From Dyadobacter jejuensis (GTDB lineage: Bacteria > Bacteroidota > Bacteroidia > Cytophagales > Spirosomataceae), in contig NZ_QGDT01000004.1 of NCBI RefSeq assembly GCF_003149085.1, forward strand, positions 310,001-374,000: a stretch of DNA of 64,000 bases, given 5' to 3'. Positions 36,866 through 45,456 of this stretch are shown piece by piece; the stretch's first letter is position 1, and every line of letters starts with the position of its first letter. The translations under genes were made by a program, and so were the position numbers. Under the pieces are notes generated by a model. That model made no database searches, was not told where the DNA came from, and worked only from the letters and a program-made list of their open reading frames with translations.

Positions 36866-38659
36866 ATGCGTCTAAACACTTGGAAGATTGCCTATCCATT
36901 ACTTATCGTTCTGCTGCTAACAAATGTGCTGGTCAAGGCGCAGCAGCCCAATATTGTCATGGTGCTCACCGACGACCAGGGGTATGGTGACATAGCGGCC
37001 CATGGCAACAAAAATATTAAAACGCCTAATCTAGATAAACTATACGAAAATAGCATACGGTTCACCGATTTTCATGTGGCTACCACTTGTGCCCCTTCTA
37101 GGTCGGGGTTGCTTACGGGTAAATATTGTAATACCGTGGGTGTGTGGCATACCATATTGGGGCGACAGCTGTTAGCCAAAGAAGAAACGACCCTCCCTCA
37201 GCTCTTACAACAGGCTGGGTATAAAACGGGTATTTTTGGAAAGTGGCATCTGGGTGATAATTATCCCTATCGACCTCAAGATCGTGGGTTCGATGAGGTG
37301 CTGATCCACGGAGGAGGGGGCGTTACCCAGGCTCCCGATTATTGGAATAACGACTATTTCGATGACGTCTATTTCCATAATGGTACCCCCAAAAAATTTG
37401 AAGGCTATTGTAACGATATCTGGTTTGGCGAAGCCAGTAAGTTTATAATGGACAATAAAACGAAGCCATTCTTTTGCTATATACCTACCAATTCACCACA
37501 CGGTCCATATCATGTGGCCGATGCGTATAGTAAGCCATACCGTAATAATCCGGAGATCCCCAATCCCAATTTTTATGGGATGATTACCAATATCGATGAG
37601 CAGGTTGGTAAGCTCATCGATAAGCTTAAGAAGGAAGGATTATATGACAACACCATTTTTATATTTATGACCGACAACGGCACCGCTGCAGGGGTAAAGT
37701 TTGGTAAAAACCAGGAGGTGGTATCTGGCTTTAATGCCCAGATGCGCGGAACGAAGGGCTCTCCTTACGACGGGGGCCATAGGGTACCTTTTTATATGCA
37801 TTGGCCCAAGGGAGGCCTGGCTCAGGGACGTAGCATTACCGAACTTACCTCCTATACCGATGTGCTACCCACCCTGCTTGAGCTTTCTAAGGTCCCACTG
37901 CCTTCAGGATTGAATATCGATGGTAAAAGTCTGGTGCCCTTGCTGAAGGGGCAGGTAGCCAACTGGCCCGACCGTGTGATGGTCTCCGACGTGCAACGCG
38001 AGGAGTTCTTAGTGAAATACAAGCAGTATTCAGTGATGACCAAGGACTGGAGGTTTGTAAATGGCAAGGAGCTTTATAAAATTAAGGAAGATCCGGGACA
38101 GAGTAACAATCTCTTCGACCAGTTTCCCGATAAGGTTGCTGAGTTAAAAGAAGCCTATGAGCAATGGTGGAAACGGGTATCTGTACGGGCCGAAAAGTTT
38201 AGTCGGGTAATTGTGGGCTCACCCTACGAAAAAGTAACCGCACTTACGGCTCATGACCTCCACGTAGGGGATGAGCCGTACCCCGCATGGAACCAGAATA
38301 TGGTACGTGCGGCAAAGGGTGGAAACGGCTTTTGGGCACTGGAAAGTCATGAGGCTGGTCGTTACAGAATAGAGCTTCGTAGATATCCTAAGGAGAGTTC
38401 GCTGGCGGTGAATGCCGTGGCTCCCGCCGGCCAAGCCGTGCCAGGCGGAAGTCCTTACAAACCTGGAAAGGCCCTGGCCATTCAGAAGATGAAGATCAAA
38501 ATAGGTGATAGAGAACTAGAGAAAAAGGTGGATGATCAGCAGCAATTTGCCCGCTTTGAGGTTGATCTCCCGAAGGGTGATTTTGATATGTACTCTTATA
38601 TGATCGACCAAAATGAAGAGGTTTATTCTGCCTTTTATGTATACATAGAGCGTTTATAA
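36866..38659 (+). CDS. Secreted sulfatase (formylglycine-type)
   Basis: The 597-residue enzyme has a signal peptide (about residues 1-25), then the S1 sulfatase start NIVMVLTDDQGYGD with metal aspartates 36 and 37. CAPSRSGLLTGKY (Cys75, P77, R79) is the CxPxR formylglycine site. GIFGKWHLGDNYPYRPQDRG, IFIFMTDNGTAAG and KGSPYDGGHRVPFYMHWP complete the active site. A C-terminal beta domain of about 140 residues (from TAHDLHVGD) closes the protein. It removes sulfate from a glycan or small ester in the periplasm. Substrate class is not assignable here. Position after FecI-FecR suggests control by that pair. Confidence 0.92.
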   Translation: MRLNTWKIAYPLLIVLLLTNVLVKAQQPNIVMVLTDDQGYGDIAAHGNKNIKTPNLDKLYENSIRFTDFHVATTCAPSRSGLLTGKYCNTVGVWHTILGRQLLAKEETTLPQLLQQAGYKTGIFGKWHLGDNYPYRPQDRGFDEVLIHGGGGVTQAPDYWNNDYFDDVYFHNGTPKKFEGYCNDIWFGEASKFIMDNKTKPFFCYIPTNSPHGPYHVADAYSKPYRNNPEIPNPNFYGMITNIDEQVGKLIDKLKKEGLYDNTIFIFMTDNGTAAGVKFGKNQEVVSGFNAQMRGTKGSPYDGGHRVPFYMHWPKGGLAQGRSITELTSYTDVLPTLLELSKVPLPSGLNIDGKSLVPLLKGQVANWPDRVMVSDVQREEFLVKYKQYSVMTKDWRFVNGKELYKIKEDPGQSNNLFDQFPDKVAELKEAYEQWWKRVSVRAEKFSRVIVGSPYEKVTALTAHDLHVGDEPYPAWNQNMVRAAKGGNGFWALESHEAGRYRIELRRYPKESSLAVNAVAPAGQAVPGGSPYKPGKALAIQKMKIKIGDRELEKKVDDQQQFARFEVDLPKGDFDMYSYMIDQNEEVYSAFYVYIERL

Positions 38660-39009
38660 AGGAAGATATAGCGTCTCCTCCAATGGGGTCATGTAGCTGG
38701 GTTTTTCAGGGTTTGTCGTCTTTACGATTCCTGGGGGCCTGGCTACGGCTATTTATAGCCCTCTCTATAGCATAGCGGGCATAGAGTCGATGAAAACAAG
38801 GAAAGGAGGGGAGATTTATAAGGGGTAGATATCCTTGCAATCGCCTAGGAGAGAGGGAGCTTCCCGCCATCAGGCTATAGCCAATTCCTAATTTTGCCAC
38901 GGGCGATTGGTTTAAGTGCCGTTCCTTTTTATTAGCTTTACTTTTGTCTACACTTTGTATTCTTCAAAAGAAAGATTTTTTACCGATCATTTACTTCAGC
39001 AATAGCCGC
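38660..39009. other. Intergenic region without recognised features
   Basis: About 350 bases with only short imperfect dyads. The rlmF promoter should lie near its 3' end. No gene or RNA was recognised. Confidence 0.4.
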
Positions 39010-39972
39010 ATGTCCGCCAATAAAAGCCAGCAAGAAAAAGCCCGATTACACCCCCGCAACAAAAACAAAGAAAGGTATGATTTAGAAGCATTATTGGCTT
39101 GTGTTCCCGAATTGAAAAATCATATTGCTCCTAACAAATATGGACAGGATTCAGTGGACTTTTTTAGTCCCTTGGCCGTAAAACTATTGAATAGAGCTAT
39201 TCTTTACCATTATTATGGTCTGACTTATTGGGATTTTCCGGAAGAGAATTTATGCCCTCCTATACCAGGAAGAGCCGATTATATCCATCATATGGCCGAT
39301 TTGCTGGCCGTTCACAATTTTGGTAGAATTCCGGTCGGACAAAACTTCACCTGCCTCGATGTTGGGGTAGGGGCCAACTGTATTTATCCCATTATTGGGG
39401 TTACGGAGTATGACTGGCATTTTATAGGATCCGAAATTGATCCGAAATCTATCGATTCAGCACAGCGAATTGTTGAAGCCAATGCCTCCCTACAAGGTAA
39501 AATCGAATGCAGGCTCCAAACCGACAAAACAGATGTTTTCTTTAGGGTTATTGGTAAAGAAGAAAAATTTGATATCTCTATTTGCAACCCTCCTTTTCAT
39601 GCCAGCGCTGAAGAGGCTACCAAAGGAACCAAAAGAAAACTAAAGAACCTTACCAACAAGCAAGTGAGCACTCCCCAGCTGAACTTTGCAGGGGTAAGTA
39701 ACGAACTGATATACGAAGGTGGGGAGTACAAGTTTGTACATAATATGATTCGTGAAAGTGCTAAGTATTCCAAAAATTGTTTTTGGTTTTCGACTTTGGT
39801 GTCCAAACAATCCAATTTGAAGGGTATTTATAGCAACTTAGATAAATATGGAGCCGTACAGGTCGAGACCATTCCCATGGGTACGGGCAATAAATCGACT
39901 CGGTTAGTAGCTTGGACGTTTTTAACCAAGGAGGAGCAGACTGAGTGGCGTAAGTCGAGATGGTCGATCTAG
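39010..39972 (+). CDS. rlmF: 23S rRNA (adenine-1618-N6)-methyltransferase
   Basis: Start chosen at ATG 39010 (MSANKSQQEKARLHPRNKNK); the frame is open from a TTG at 38944. The 320-residue enzyme has the N-terminal basic HPRNKNKERYDLEAL segment, RADYIHHMADLL, the SAM-binding stretch LDVGVGANCIYPIIG and the catalytic NPPF motif in ISICNPPFHAS. It methylates adenine 1618 of 23S rRNA in ribosome assembly. Length and motif order match the family. Single gene. Confidence 0.93.
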   Translation: MSANKSQQEKARLHPRNKNKERYDLEALLACVPELKNHIAPNKYGQDSVDFFSPLAVKLLNRAILYHYYGLTYWDFPEENLCPPIPGRADYIHHMADLLAVHNFGRIPVGQNFTCLDVGVGANCIYPIIGVTEYDWHFIGSEIDPKSIDSAQRIVEANASLQGKIECRLQTDKTDVFFRVIGKEEKFDISICNPPFHASAEEATKGTKRKLKNLTNKQVSTPQLNFAGVSNELIYEGGEYKFVHNMIRESAKYSKNCFWFSTLVSKQSNLKGIYSNLDKYGAVQVETIPMGTGNKSTRLVAWTFLTKEEQTEWRKSRWSI

Positions 39973-40101
39973 TGGTAGCTTCGATGGCCCAATATCCCCC
40001 ATTAGCCCATAGGGTCGGTCATGCTGATAAGTTAAAATAAGTAGATTTATGCAGTTAGGTTCTTGATTAAGCTATCAGTATTCAGTCTTTAATTTTGTCC
40101 A

Positions 40102-41040
40102 ATGAATTCAAAACTCTATCAAAAACAACCAGGAAAGTTAATTTTCCTCATTACAATACTCGGCTTATTTCTGTCGGCATCAAGTTTTGGAAGCCCGTGG
40201 GGTAAAAGTAACACCGATACACTTCGTTTATTCTTGATTGGAAATAGTTTTTCTCAAAATGCTACCCGTTATCTTCCCCAACTCGCTGCCGAAGGAGGCC
40301 ACCCTTTGAAAATTGGTCGTGCCGAACTCGGTGGGTGCTCCTTGCAACGTCATTGGGAGATAGCCGCGGCCGCCGAAAAAGATCCGCAAGATCCGAAAGG
40401 AAAAGCCTATGGAGGCAAGTCGCTCCGGGAGCTGCTTTCTGAAGGAACATGGGATGTGGTTACCATTCAACAAAACTCCATGAACACCGGGGATGTTAGC
40501 ACCTATCGCCCCTATGCAAAAAACCTGTATGAACTGATCAAATCGATACAGCCCAATGCCCGGGTCGTTATGCAGCAGACCTGGCCTTACCGTACCGATG
40601 CCAAAAAATTCACACAAATAGCCGATAAACAGCATGCACAGAATGCCCTAGAGATGTGGCAAAAATCGAGGGCATCGTATCATACGGTAGCTAATGAGTT
40701 GGGGGTGGAGCTGTTCCCGGTTGGGGATGCTTTTTGGAAGGTGAATTCCGATCCCAAAACGGCTTATAAGCCCGATCCTACCTTTAACTTTTCAGAGGCA
40801 CAATATCCTTCCCTTCCCGATCAAACCAACTCGCTACATTCGGGCTATCGGTACGACAAGGACAAAAAGCTAGCCTTGGATGCCAATCATGCCAATGAAG
40901 CTGGATGTTATCTTGGTGGCCTGGTATGGTATGCAGTACTGTTTGATGAATCGCCTTCTAAGTTGAAATTTCGTCCCGACTCCGTCAGTGAATCCTTCGC
41001 AGGAAAGCTGAAAAAGGCGGCGAGAAAAGTTACCAAGTAG
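40102..41040 (+). CDS. Secreted SGNH-type hydrolase, DUF4886-like
   Basis: The 312-residue protein has a signal peptide (to about residue 30). The DUF4886/SGNH block RLFLIGNSFSQNA has Ser49 as the likely nucleophile. Further blocks are ELGGCSLQRHWE (Gly), TIQQNSMNTGDVSTY (Asn) and LDANHANEAGCYLGGLVWY (Asp-x-x-His). These form a GDSL-like esterase site. Family members probably deacetylate glycans, which would fit the polysaccharide genes of this region. The substrate is unknown. Confidence 0.78.
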   Translation: MNSKLYQKQPGKLIFLITILGLFLSASSFGSPWGKSNTDTLRLFLIGNSFSQNATRYLPQLAAEGGHPLKIGRAELGGCSLQRHWEIAAAAEKDPQDPKGKAYGGKSLRELLSEGTWDVVTIQQNSMNTGDVSTYRPYAKNLYELIKSIQPNARVVMQQTWPYRTDAKKFTQIADKQHAQNALEMWQKSRASYHTVANELGVELFPVGDAFWKVNSDPKTAYKPDPTFNFSEAQYPSLPDQTNSLHSGYRYDKDKKLALDANHANEAGCYLGGLVWYAVLFDESPSKLKFRPDSVSESFAGKLKKAARKVTK

Positions 41041-41093
41041 TGCTGAATGGCTACTCAAGGCCTGTTATTTAAGTGTACCGTTAGGCAATACTC

Positions 41094-41132
41094 AGCCCCA
41101 TCAAGCTAGGATACGGCTAGCTTGATGGGGCT
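41094..41132. terminator. Bidirectional hairpin
   Basis: AGCCCCATCAAGCTAG and CTAGCTTGATGGGGCT pair perfectly over 16 bp between convergent genes. The T-tract is weak on either side. Confidence 0.7.
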
Positions 41133-41152
41133 TGATTGTCTCAGGGTAAATA

Positions 41153-41746
41153 TTAAATATTGCCAGGGTTATAGTCCTTGTCTTTAGTCAAAAGGAATCG
41201 ATCGAAAGCGAAGCCATCTTCACGCATAGAAAAATGGATGGTATGTTTGCCGGCCTTTTCTATGTCCAGATATATGAGAAAAGGCTCTCCACAATGGACC
41301 TTTTCGGTCCGTTGCTTGCTCTCCCAGGTCCATTGGTTCTTCCCCTCGCACCATTGCATTCTTTGGCCCGACGCGGGCCACTGACCGTTTATACCCACAT
41401 GGATCCCGTTGTCTTCGGTACCTTGGGAGTAGGCGCTCACCCACACGTAATACCGCCCGGGTTCATCGATGTTGACCTGATAGGTCAATACAGCTAAGGC
41501 GCCGGCTTGGTTGGAGAAGTTTTCACCGACTATCAGTTTATCGTCATGGGTCACTCGCGTGTCGGGGAGGCATTTGAGGTAGGCCCCGCCACTAGGATTG
41601 AGGTCGTCATTTTGGACCAATGTCCACTTGCGTTGTTCGGCTTTAGTTTGACTTTGGAAGCTTTCTGCCTCTATCAGGATGCCTTTTTGAGCATGGGCAG
41701 TCAGGCTGCAGACAAGTGCTAGGCTTGGTAGTAAGTATTTGAGCAT
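41153..41746 (-). CDS. Secreted beta-sandwich protein, CBM-like
   Basis: The 197-residue protein has a signal peptide (MLKYLLPSLALVCSLTAHA) and a single beta-sandwich: GILIEAESFQSQ, LTYQVNIDEPGRYYVWVSAY, NGIHVGINGQWPASGQ, FLIYLDIEKAGKHTIHFSMR, FDRFLLTKDKDY. This resembles carbohydrate-binding modules (CBM6/35-like or GH115 C-terminal domains), with the EAESF start typical of the group. It would bind a glycan outside the inner membrane. No catalytic domain is attached, so the role is unclear. Confidence 0.68.
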   Translation of the reverse strand: MLKYLLPSLALVCSLTAHAQKGILIEAESFQSQTKAEQRKWTLVQNDDLNPSGGAYLKCLPDTRVTHDDKLIVGENFSNQAGALAVLTYQVNIDEPGRYYVWVSAYSQGTEDNGIHVGINGQWPASGQRMQWCEGKNQWTWESKQRTEKVHCGEPFLIYLDIEKAGKHTIHFSMREDGFAFDRFLLTKDKDYNPGNI

Positions 41747-41857
41747 ATAGGAGCAAGGAATGATTTTAGCAATAAAGCCTGGGGGATGCCTGAACTACTA
41801 TAATTATATGTTATTTTGGTTAAAATATTGAATGATTCGTATATGAGGTTATTTTAG

Positions 41858-42328
41858 ATGTGCATGCCATGTCATCTTTGTAACTTTGGTCAATACCTAC
41901 ACGCTATCGTTTTGATTTTAAGTATACTTCTTAGTATCGTTTTCTTCCTTTTAGGCGCCATTCATTTCCATTGGGTGTTCGGTGGGACCTTCGGCTATGC
42001 TGCCTCTTTGCCTACAACAGAAACGGGAGAAAGAGTATTAAATCCCAAAAAGATAGATAGTGCCCTAGTCGGTACGGCTTTGATATCCTTTGGGATATTT
42101 TATTGGTTAGAAGGTGGACTTTCCGTACTAGGACTCCCTACCTGGGTTTCCCGCAATGTAGGATGGATTATCCCATGGGTATTTCTCATGAGGGCCATTG
42201 GCGATTTTAAATATGTCGGATTATTTAAAAAAGTAAAGCATACTGACTTTGGAAGATTAGATACTCGGTTATTCTCCCCGCTTTGTTTAGGGATTGCGGT
42301 GGTAGGGTTATGGATCCAATGGGGCTAG
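41858..42328 (+). CDS. DUF3995 family membrane protein
   Basis: The 156-residue protein has four hydrophobic segments and the family blocks GAIHFHWVFGG, RAIGDFKYVGLFKKVKHTDF, DTRLFSPLCL. Function is unknown for the family. The start at 41858 follows an A/T-rich leader; a short unrelated N-terminal MCMPCHL tag makes a later start possible. Convergent with araA, with a short TTCAGGA/TCCTGAA hairpin in the gap. Confidence 0.8.
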   Translation: MCMPCHLCNFGQYLHAIVLILSILLSIVFFLLGAIHFHWVFGGTFGYAASLPTTETGERVLNPKKIDSALVGTALISFGIFYWLEGGLSVLGLPTWVSRNVGWIIPWVFLMRAIGDFKYVGLFKKVKHTDFGRLDTRLFSPLCLGIAVVGLWIQWG

Positions 42329-42376
42329 CTCGCAACCTTCAGGAATGTCCTGAAAAGTAGAGCTTGCAAACACGGC

Positions 42377-43870
42377 CTAGCGATAAATAAGCTCATTGAT
42401 CCTTAGTCTATCCTTAAACGATTCTATTTCCGTTTTTTGGTCTATCGTTACTAGTTCCAGGTCCAGCATTTCCGAAAGGTCTATAAAATATTCGGTAGTC
42501 AGGTTTTGGCTGTAGAGCGTGTGGTGTGCGCCGCCCGCCAATAGCCAGGCCTGAAGCCCTACTTCCATACTCGGCTGTGGTTTCCAAAGGGCCCTAGCCG
42601 TGGGCAGGTGGGGGAATGGTACGGTCACAGGCAGCGCCTCTACTTCGTTAACGATCAATCGGAAACGGTTGCCCATATCGACCAAGGAGGCGTTGAGGGC
42701 GGGGCCGGGGGATCCATTGAATACCAGCCTAACCGGATCATCCTTACCCCCAATGGCTAGTGGGTGTACTTCACAGCTGACGGTTCCTGTAGCTATGCTC
42801 GGGCATATTTCTAACATATGTGAACCCAGCACCATGGGGTTGGCAGGGTCGAAATGATAGGTATAATCTTCCATAAAAGAGTTGCCGCCGGTCTTGCCAC
42901 TGGACATGACCTTGCCCAAATGGACCATGGCGGCCGTTTTCCAATCACCCTCGCCACCGTAGCCATAGCCAGCGGCCATCATGCGCTGTGAACCAATACC
43001 TGGAAGTTGGCACATCCCATGCAGGTCTTCGAAAGTATTGGTATAGGCGGAGTAGCCTCCATCTTCCAGAAAGGTTTTCAGTCCAAGTTCGATTCTTGCG
43101 GCTTCTACTAAGGAACTACGCATAGCTCCCTTGTTTTTTAGGCTATCCATAAGCTGGTAGCTTGATTCGTATTCCTGTAGCAAACGCTGTACCGCCTCAT
43201 CACTGATGTCCCGTATCACACGTACCAAATCGCCAACACCATGCGTGTTGACACTGAAGCCAAATTTAATTTCTGCCGCTACTTTATCCCCCTCCGTAAC
43301 GGCCACATGGCGCATATTGTCGCCGAACCGTACGATTTTCATGGTTTGCATCCGATGGCGTCCTATTGCTGCCCTAGCCCAAACATCGATCCGCTCCACC
43401 ACCGAGTCACTTTGCCAATGCCCTACCACTACCTTCCTATTGCGACGCATACGAGAGAGCATAAATCCAAATTCTCGGTCTCCATGAGCCGACTGATTCA
43501 GGTTCATAAAGTCCATGTCGATCTGCCCAAATGGAATATCTCTATTGTACTGGGTGTGCAGGTGTAGCAAGGGGAGTTGGAGGGCGGTTAGCCCGGCAAT
43601 CCACATTTTTGCTGGGGAAAAAGTGTGCATCCAAGCGACCAGCCCGATACATTTTGGCGTGGCATTGGCTTGTTTACATATCGATACGATCTGTTCAGGG
43701 TTTGTTACCACAGGTTTGTACACCACCTTAACGGGCATTTGAGGGTGTTCGTGCAGGTGCTGAGCGATGATCTGTGCATGCCGATCCACCTCTTTTAGGG
43801 TCGATTCGCCATATAGGTCCTGACTGCCGGTTATAAACCAGATCTCATAAGTATTTAGATCGATAGACAT
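42377..43870 (-). CDS. araA: L-arabinose isomerase
   Basis: Start chosen at ATG 43870 (MSIDLNTYEIWFITGSQDLYG), giving 497 residues, the normal length for AraA; the frame is open 36 codons further. Motifs are WFITGSQDLYGE, CIGLVAWMHTFSPAKMWIAGL, LPLLHLHTQYN, MDFMNLNQSAHGDREFGFML, YGYGGEGDWKTAAMVHLGKV and SFMEDYTYHF with metal-binding Glu and His. It converts L-arabinose to L-ribulose in the cytosol. araB and araD are not in the window, so it is an orphan here. It lies 196 bp downstream of the LacI-type regulator, in the same direction. Confidence 0.95.
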   Translation of the reverse strand: MSIDLNTYEIWFITGSQDLYGESTLKEVDRHAQIIAQHLHEHPQMPVKVVYKPVVTNPEQIVSICKQANATPKCIGLVAWMHTFSPAKMWIAGLTALQLPLLHLHTQYNRDIPFGQIDMDFMNLNQSAHGDREFGFMLSRMRRNRKVVVGHWQSDSVVERIDVWARAAIGRHRMQTMKIVRFGDNMRHVAVTEGDKVAAEIKFGFSVNTHGVGDLVRVIRDISDEAVQRLLQEYESSYQLMDSLKNKGAMRSSLVEAARIELGLKTFLEDGGYSAYTNTFEDLHGMCQLPGIGSQRMMAAGYGYGGEGDWKTAAMVHLGKVMSSGKTGGNSFMEDYTYHFDPANPMVLGSHMLEICPSIATGTVSCEVHPLAIGGKDDPVRLVFNGSPGPALNASLVDMGNRFRLIVNEVEALPVTVPFPHLPTARALWKPQPSMEVGLQAWLLAGGAHHTLYSQNLTTEYFIDLSEMLDLELVTIDQKTEIESFKDRLRINELIYR

Positions 43871-44066
43871 ATAAGCTGCCGTTTGGATTAGAGTGGTGAG
43901 GATAGTTACAGAATGGCCTTCCCAAAGAATCGGTACTGAGACCTTGGGTGTTGGCTTATTCAGTATTAGGGACTCCAAAGTCTAAAACCGTTGGGTTATA
44001 CTTAAAATCTCCTCTAAATTTTCAATAGGATACGGCTTTACAAATGTGGATATCTGGTTATTAGTT

Positions 44067-45119
44067 TCAACCTATAGGCGGGTCGAAACGCCTGATAGAG
44101 GAAGCTCGTTTCTTAAGGGTCGGTTTCAACATAATGGTTTGTGGGGGTAGAACATGATCACTATTAAGCTGATCGACGAGTAATTTGGCAGCCAACCGAC
44201 CCATATCAAATGCCGATTGGGCTACGCTGGAAATAGGCGGGCTGAGTAAGCTAACCACTGGCTCATCGTTAAAGCCGACCAACGCAATGTCTTCAGGTAT
44301 TTTTATTCCTTTTTCTTTTATGGCTAATAATGCCCCTACGATCAATCTGTCGCTCACAGCAAAGATCGCGTCGGGTCGGTCAGGGCGTTCCAATAAAGCT
44401 AAAGTGGACCGATAAGCAAAATCTCTATCAAACTCGCTGTAGACAATTAAAGACTCGTCAATGGTCAAACCAAATTTTTGCAGGGTGTCCTTGTAGCCAA
44501 TCATTCGCTGTTGGCTAATGGAAAGGTTGGCCGGCCCGGCCAGATAGGCAATCCGGCGGCAGCCTTGCTCTATCAGATGGGTTACCGCCTGGCTGGCACC
44601 CGATATATTGTCGAGAATAACCTTGGTAGCATTGAGTTGCGCATTCGCACGATCAAAAAATACAATAGGGAAATTCTTAGCCAATAGCCTTTCGTATTGT
44701 TCAGTATTGATGGAGTCGCTCGCGTTAGAGACAATAAGCCCATCTACATGCCCCTTCATGAGTCTTTGTGTATTGACCATCTCACGGGTAAAGGATTCAT
44801 TGGACTGGCAGATCATCACGGTATAGCCTGTTTCTAAGGCCATATCGTCTATCCCTCTCACCGCCATAGAGAAAAAATAGTCCAAGTTAGGAATGATAAC
44901 GCCTATTGTATGGGTTTTTTGAGTGATCAGACTAAGTGCTATCTGATTGGGCTGGTAGTCGAGTTCCTCCACCTTCCTCAAGACCGCCTGTCGGGTGTCC
45001 TGATTCACGTCGGGCATATTCCGCAATGCCCTCGATACCGTAGAGATGGAAATATTTAAGGCTCGGGCCACGTCCTTAATCGTGGCCGGTTTGTCGGGGC
45101 GGTATCCTGATCGGTTCAT
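44067..45119 (-). CDS. LacI-family transcriptional regulator
   Basis: The 350-residue repressor has an N-terminal HTH (ATIKDVARALNISISTVSRAL) with hinge (KVEELDYQPNQIALSL) and a periplasmic-binding-like sensor domain (GVIIPNLDYFFSMAVRGIDD, CRRIAYLAGPANLSISQQR, ALVGFNDEPVVSLLSPPISS). It is divergent from the alginate operon, with a 13-bp-arm dyad between them, and probably controls it and itself. The ligand is likely an alginate catabolite (for instance KDG or DEH), but this is inferred. araA downstream could also be a target. Confidence 0.92.
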   Translation of the reverse strand: MNRSGYRPDKPATIKDVARALNISISTVSRALRNMPDVNQDTRQAVLRKVEELDYQPNQIALSLITQKTHTIGVIIPNLDYFFSMAVRGIDDMALETGYTVMICQSNESFTREMVNTQRLMKGHVDGLIVSNASDSINTEQYERLLAKNFPIVFFDRANAQLNATKVILDNISGASQAVTHLIEQGCRRIAYLAGPANLSISQQRMIGYKDTLQKFGLTIDESLIVYSEFDRDFAYRSTLALLERPDRPDAIFAVSDRLIVGALLAIKEKGIKIPEDIALVGFNDEPVVSLLSPPISSVAQSAFDMGRLAAKLLVDQLNSDHVLPPQTIMLKPTLKKRASSIRRFDPPIG

Positions 45120-45456
45120 ATTGAATGGATTTTATTCTTGATACAAATATCACAATTTTAAGTATTATTCTAAGAGTAGTCACGAAAGTTAGGCCACTTG
45201 ACGATACTGTCAAATTGCTCCTTTAGGCAAGGTATGATCTTTTAGAGATAAGTTGTTATTAAAATAATATTTTTTTTAGAAAAAAAATTCATTACCGAGA
45301 ACGTTGCCGGAAACGTTCTCGGTAGAATTTCCCTTGATTTGATGGAAATAAAACAAATAAATATTGGGAAAAGTCATGTTTGCCTACTAGCTTTAAGTTA
45401 TACAAAGGATAGAGGAGTGAGGGAAAAGTTTTAGAAAAATTGTACTTTTACTATAT
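45120..45456. other. Divergent promoter region of lacI and the alginate operon
   Basis: Contains the dyad at 45293-45324 and an A/T-rich tract. A minus-strand GATATTTG near the lacI start is close to TAnnTTTG. No clear -7 box is seen for the rightward operon; CATGTTTG near 45374 is a weak candidate. Confidence 0.5.
45293..45324. promoter_or_regulatory. Putative LacI operator dyad
   Basis: TACCGAGAACGTT (45293-45305) and AACGTTCTCGGTA (45312-45324) are perfect 13-bp arms around GCCGGA. Each arm ends in AACGTT, itself a palindrome of LacI-type operators, centred 12 bp apart, so this may be two overlapping half-operators or one long site. It sits 174 bp from the lacI start and 133 bp from the PL6 start. 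Confidence 0.75.

Noticed and set aside
43206..43742. Several plus-strand frames inside araA
   Set aside because: Shadows of the highly conserved araA frame on the other strand.
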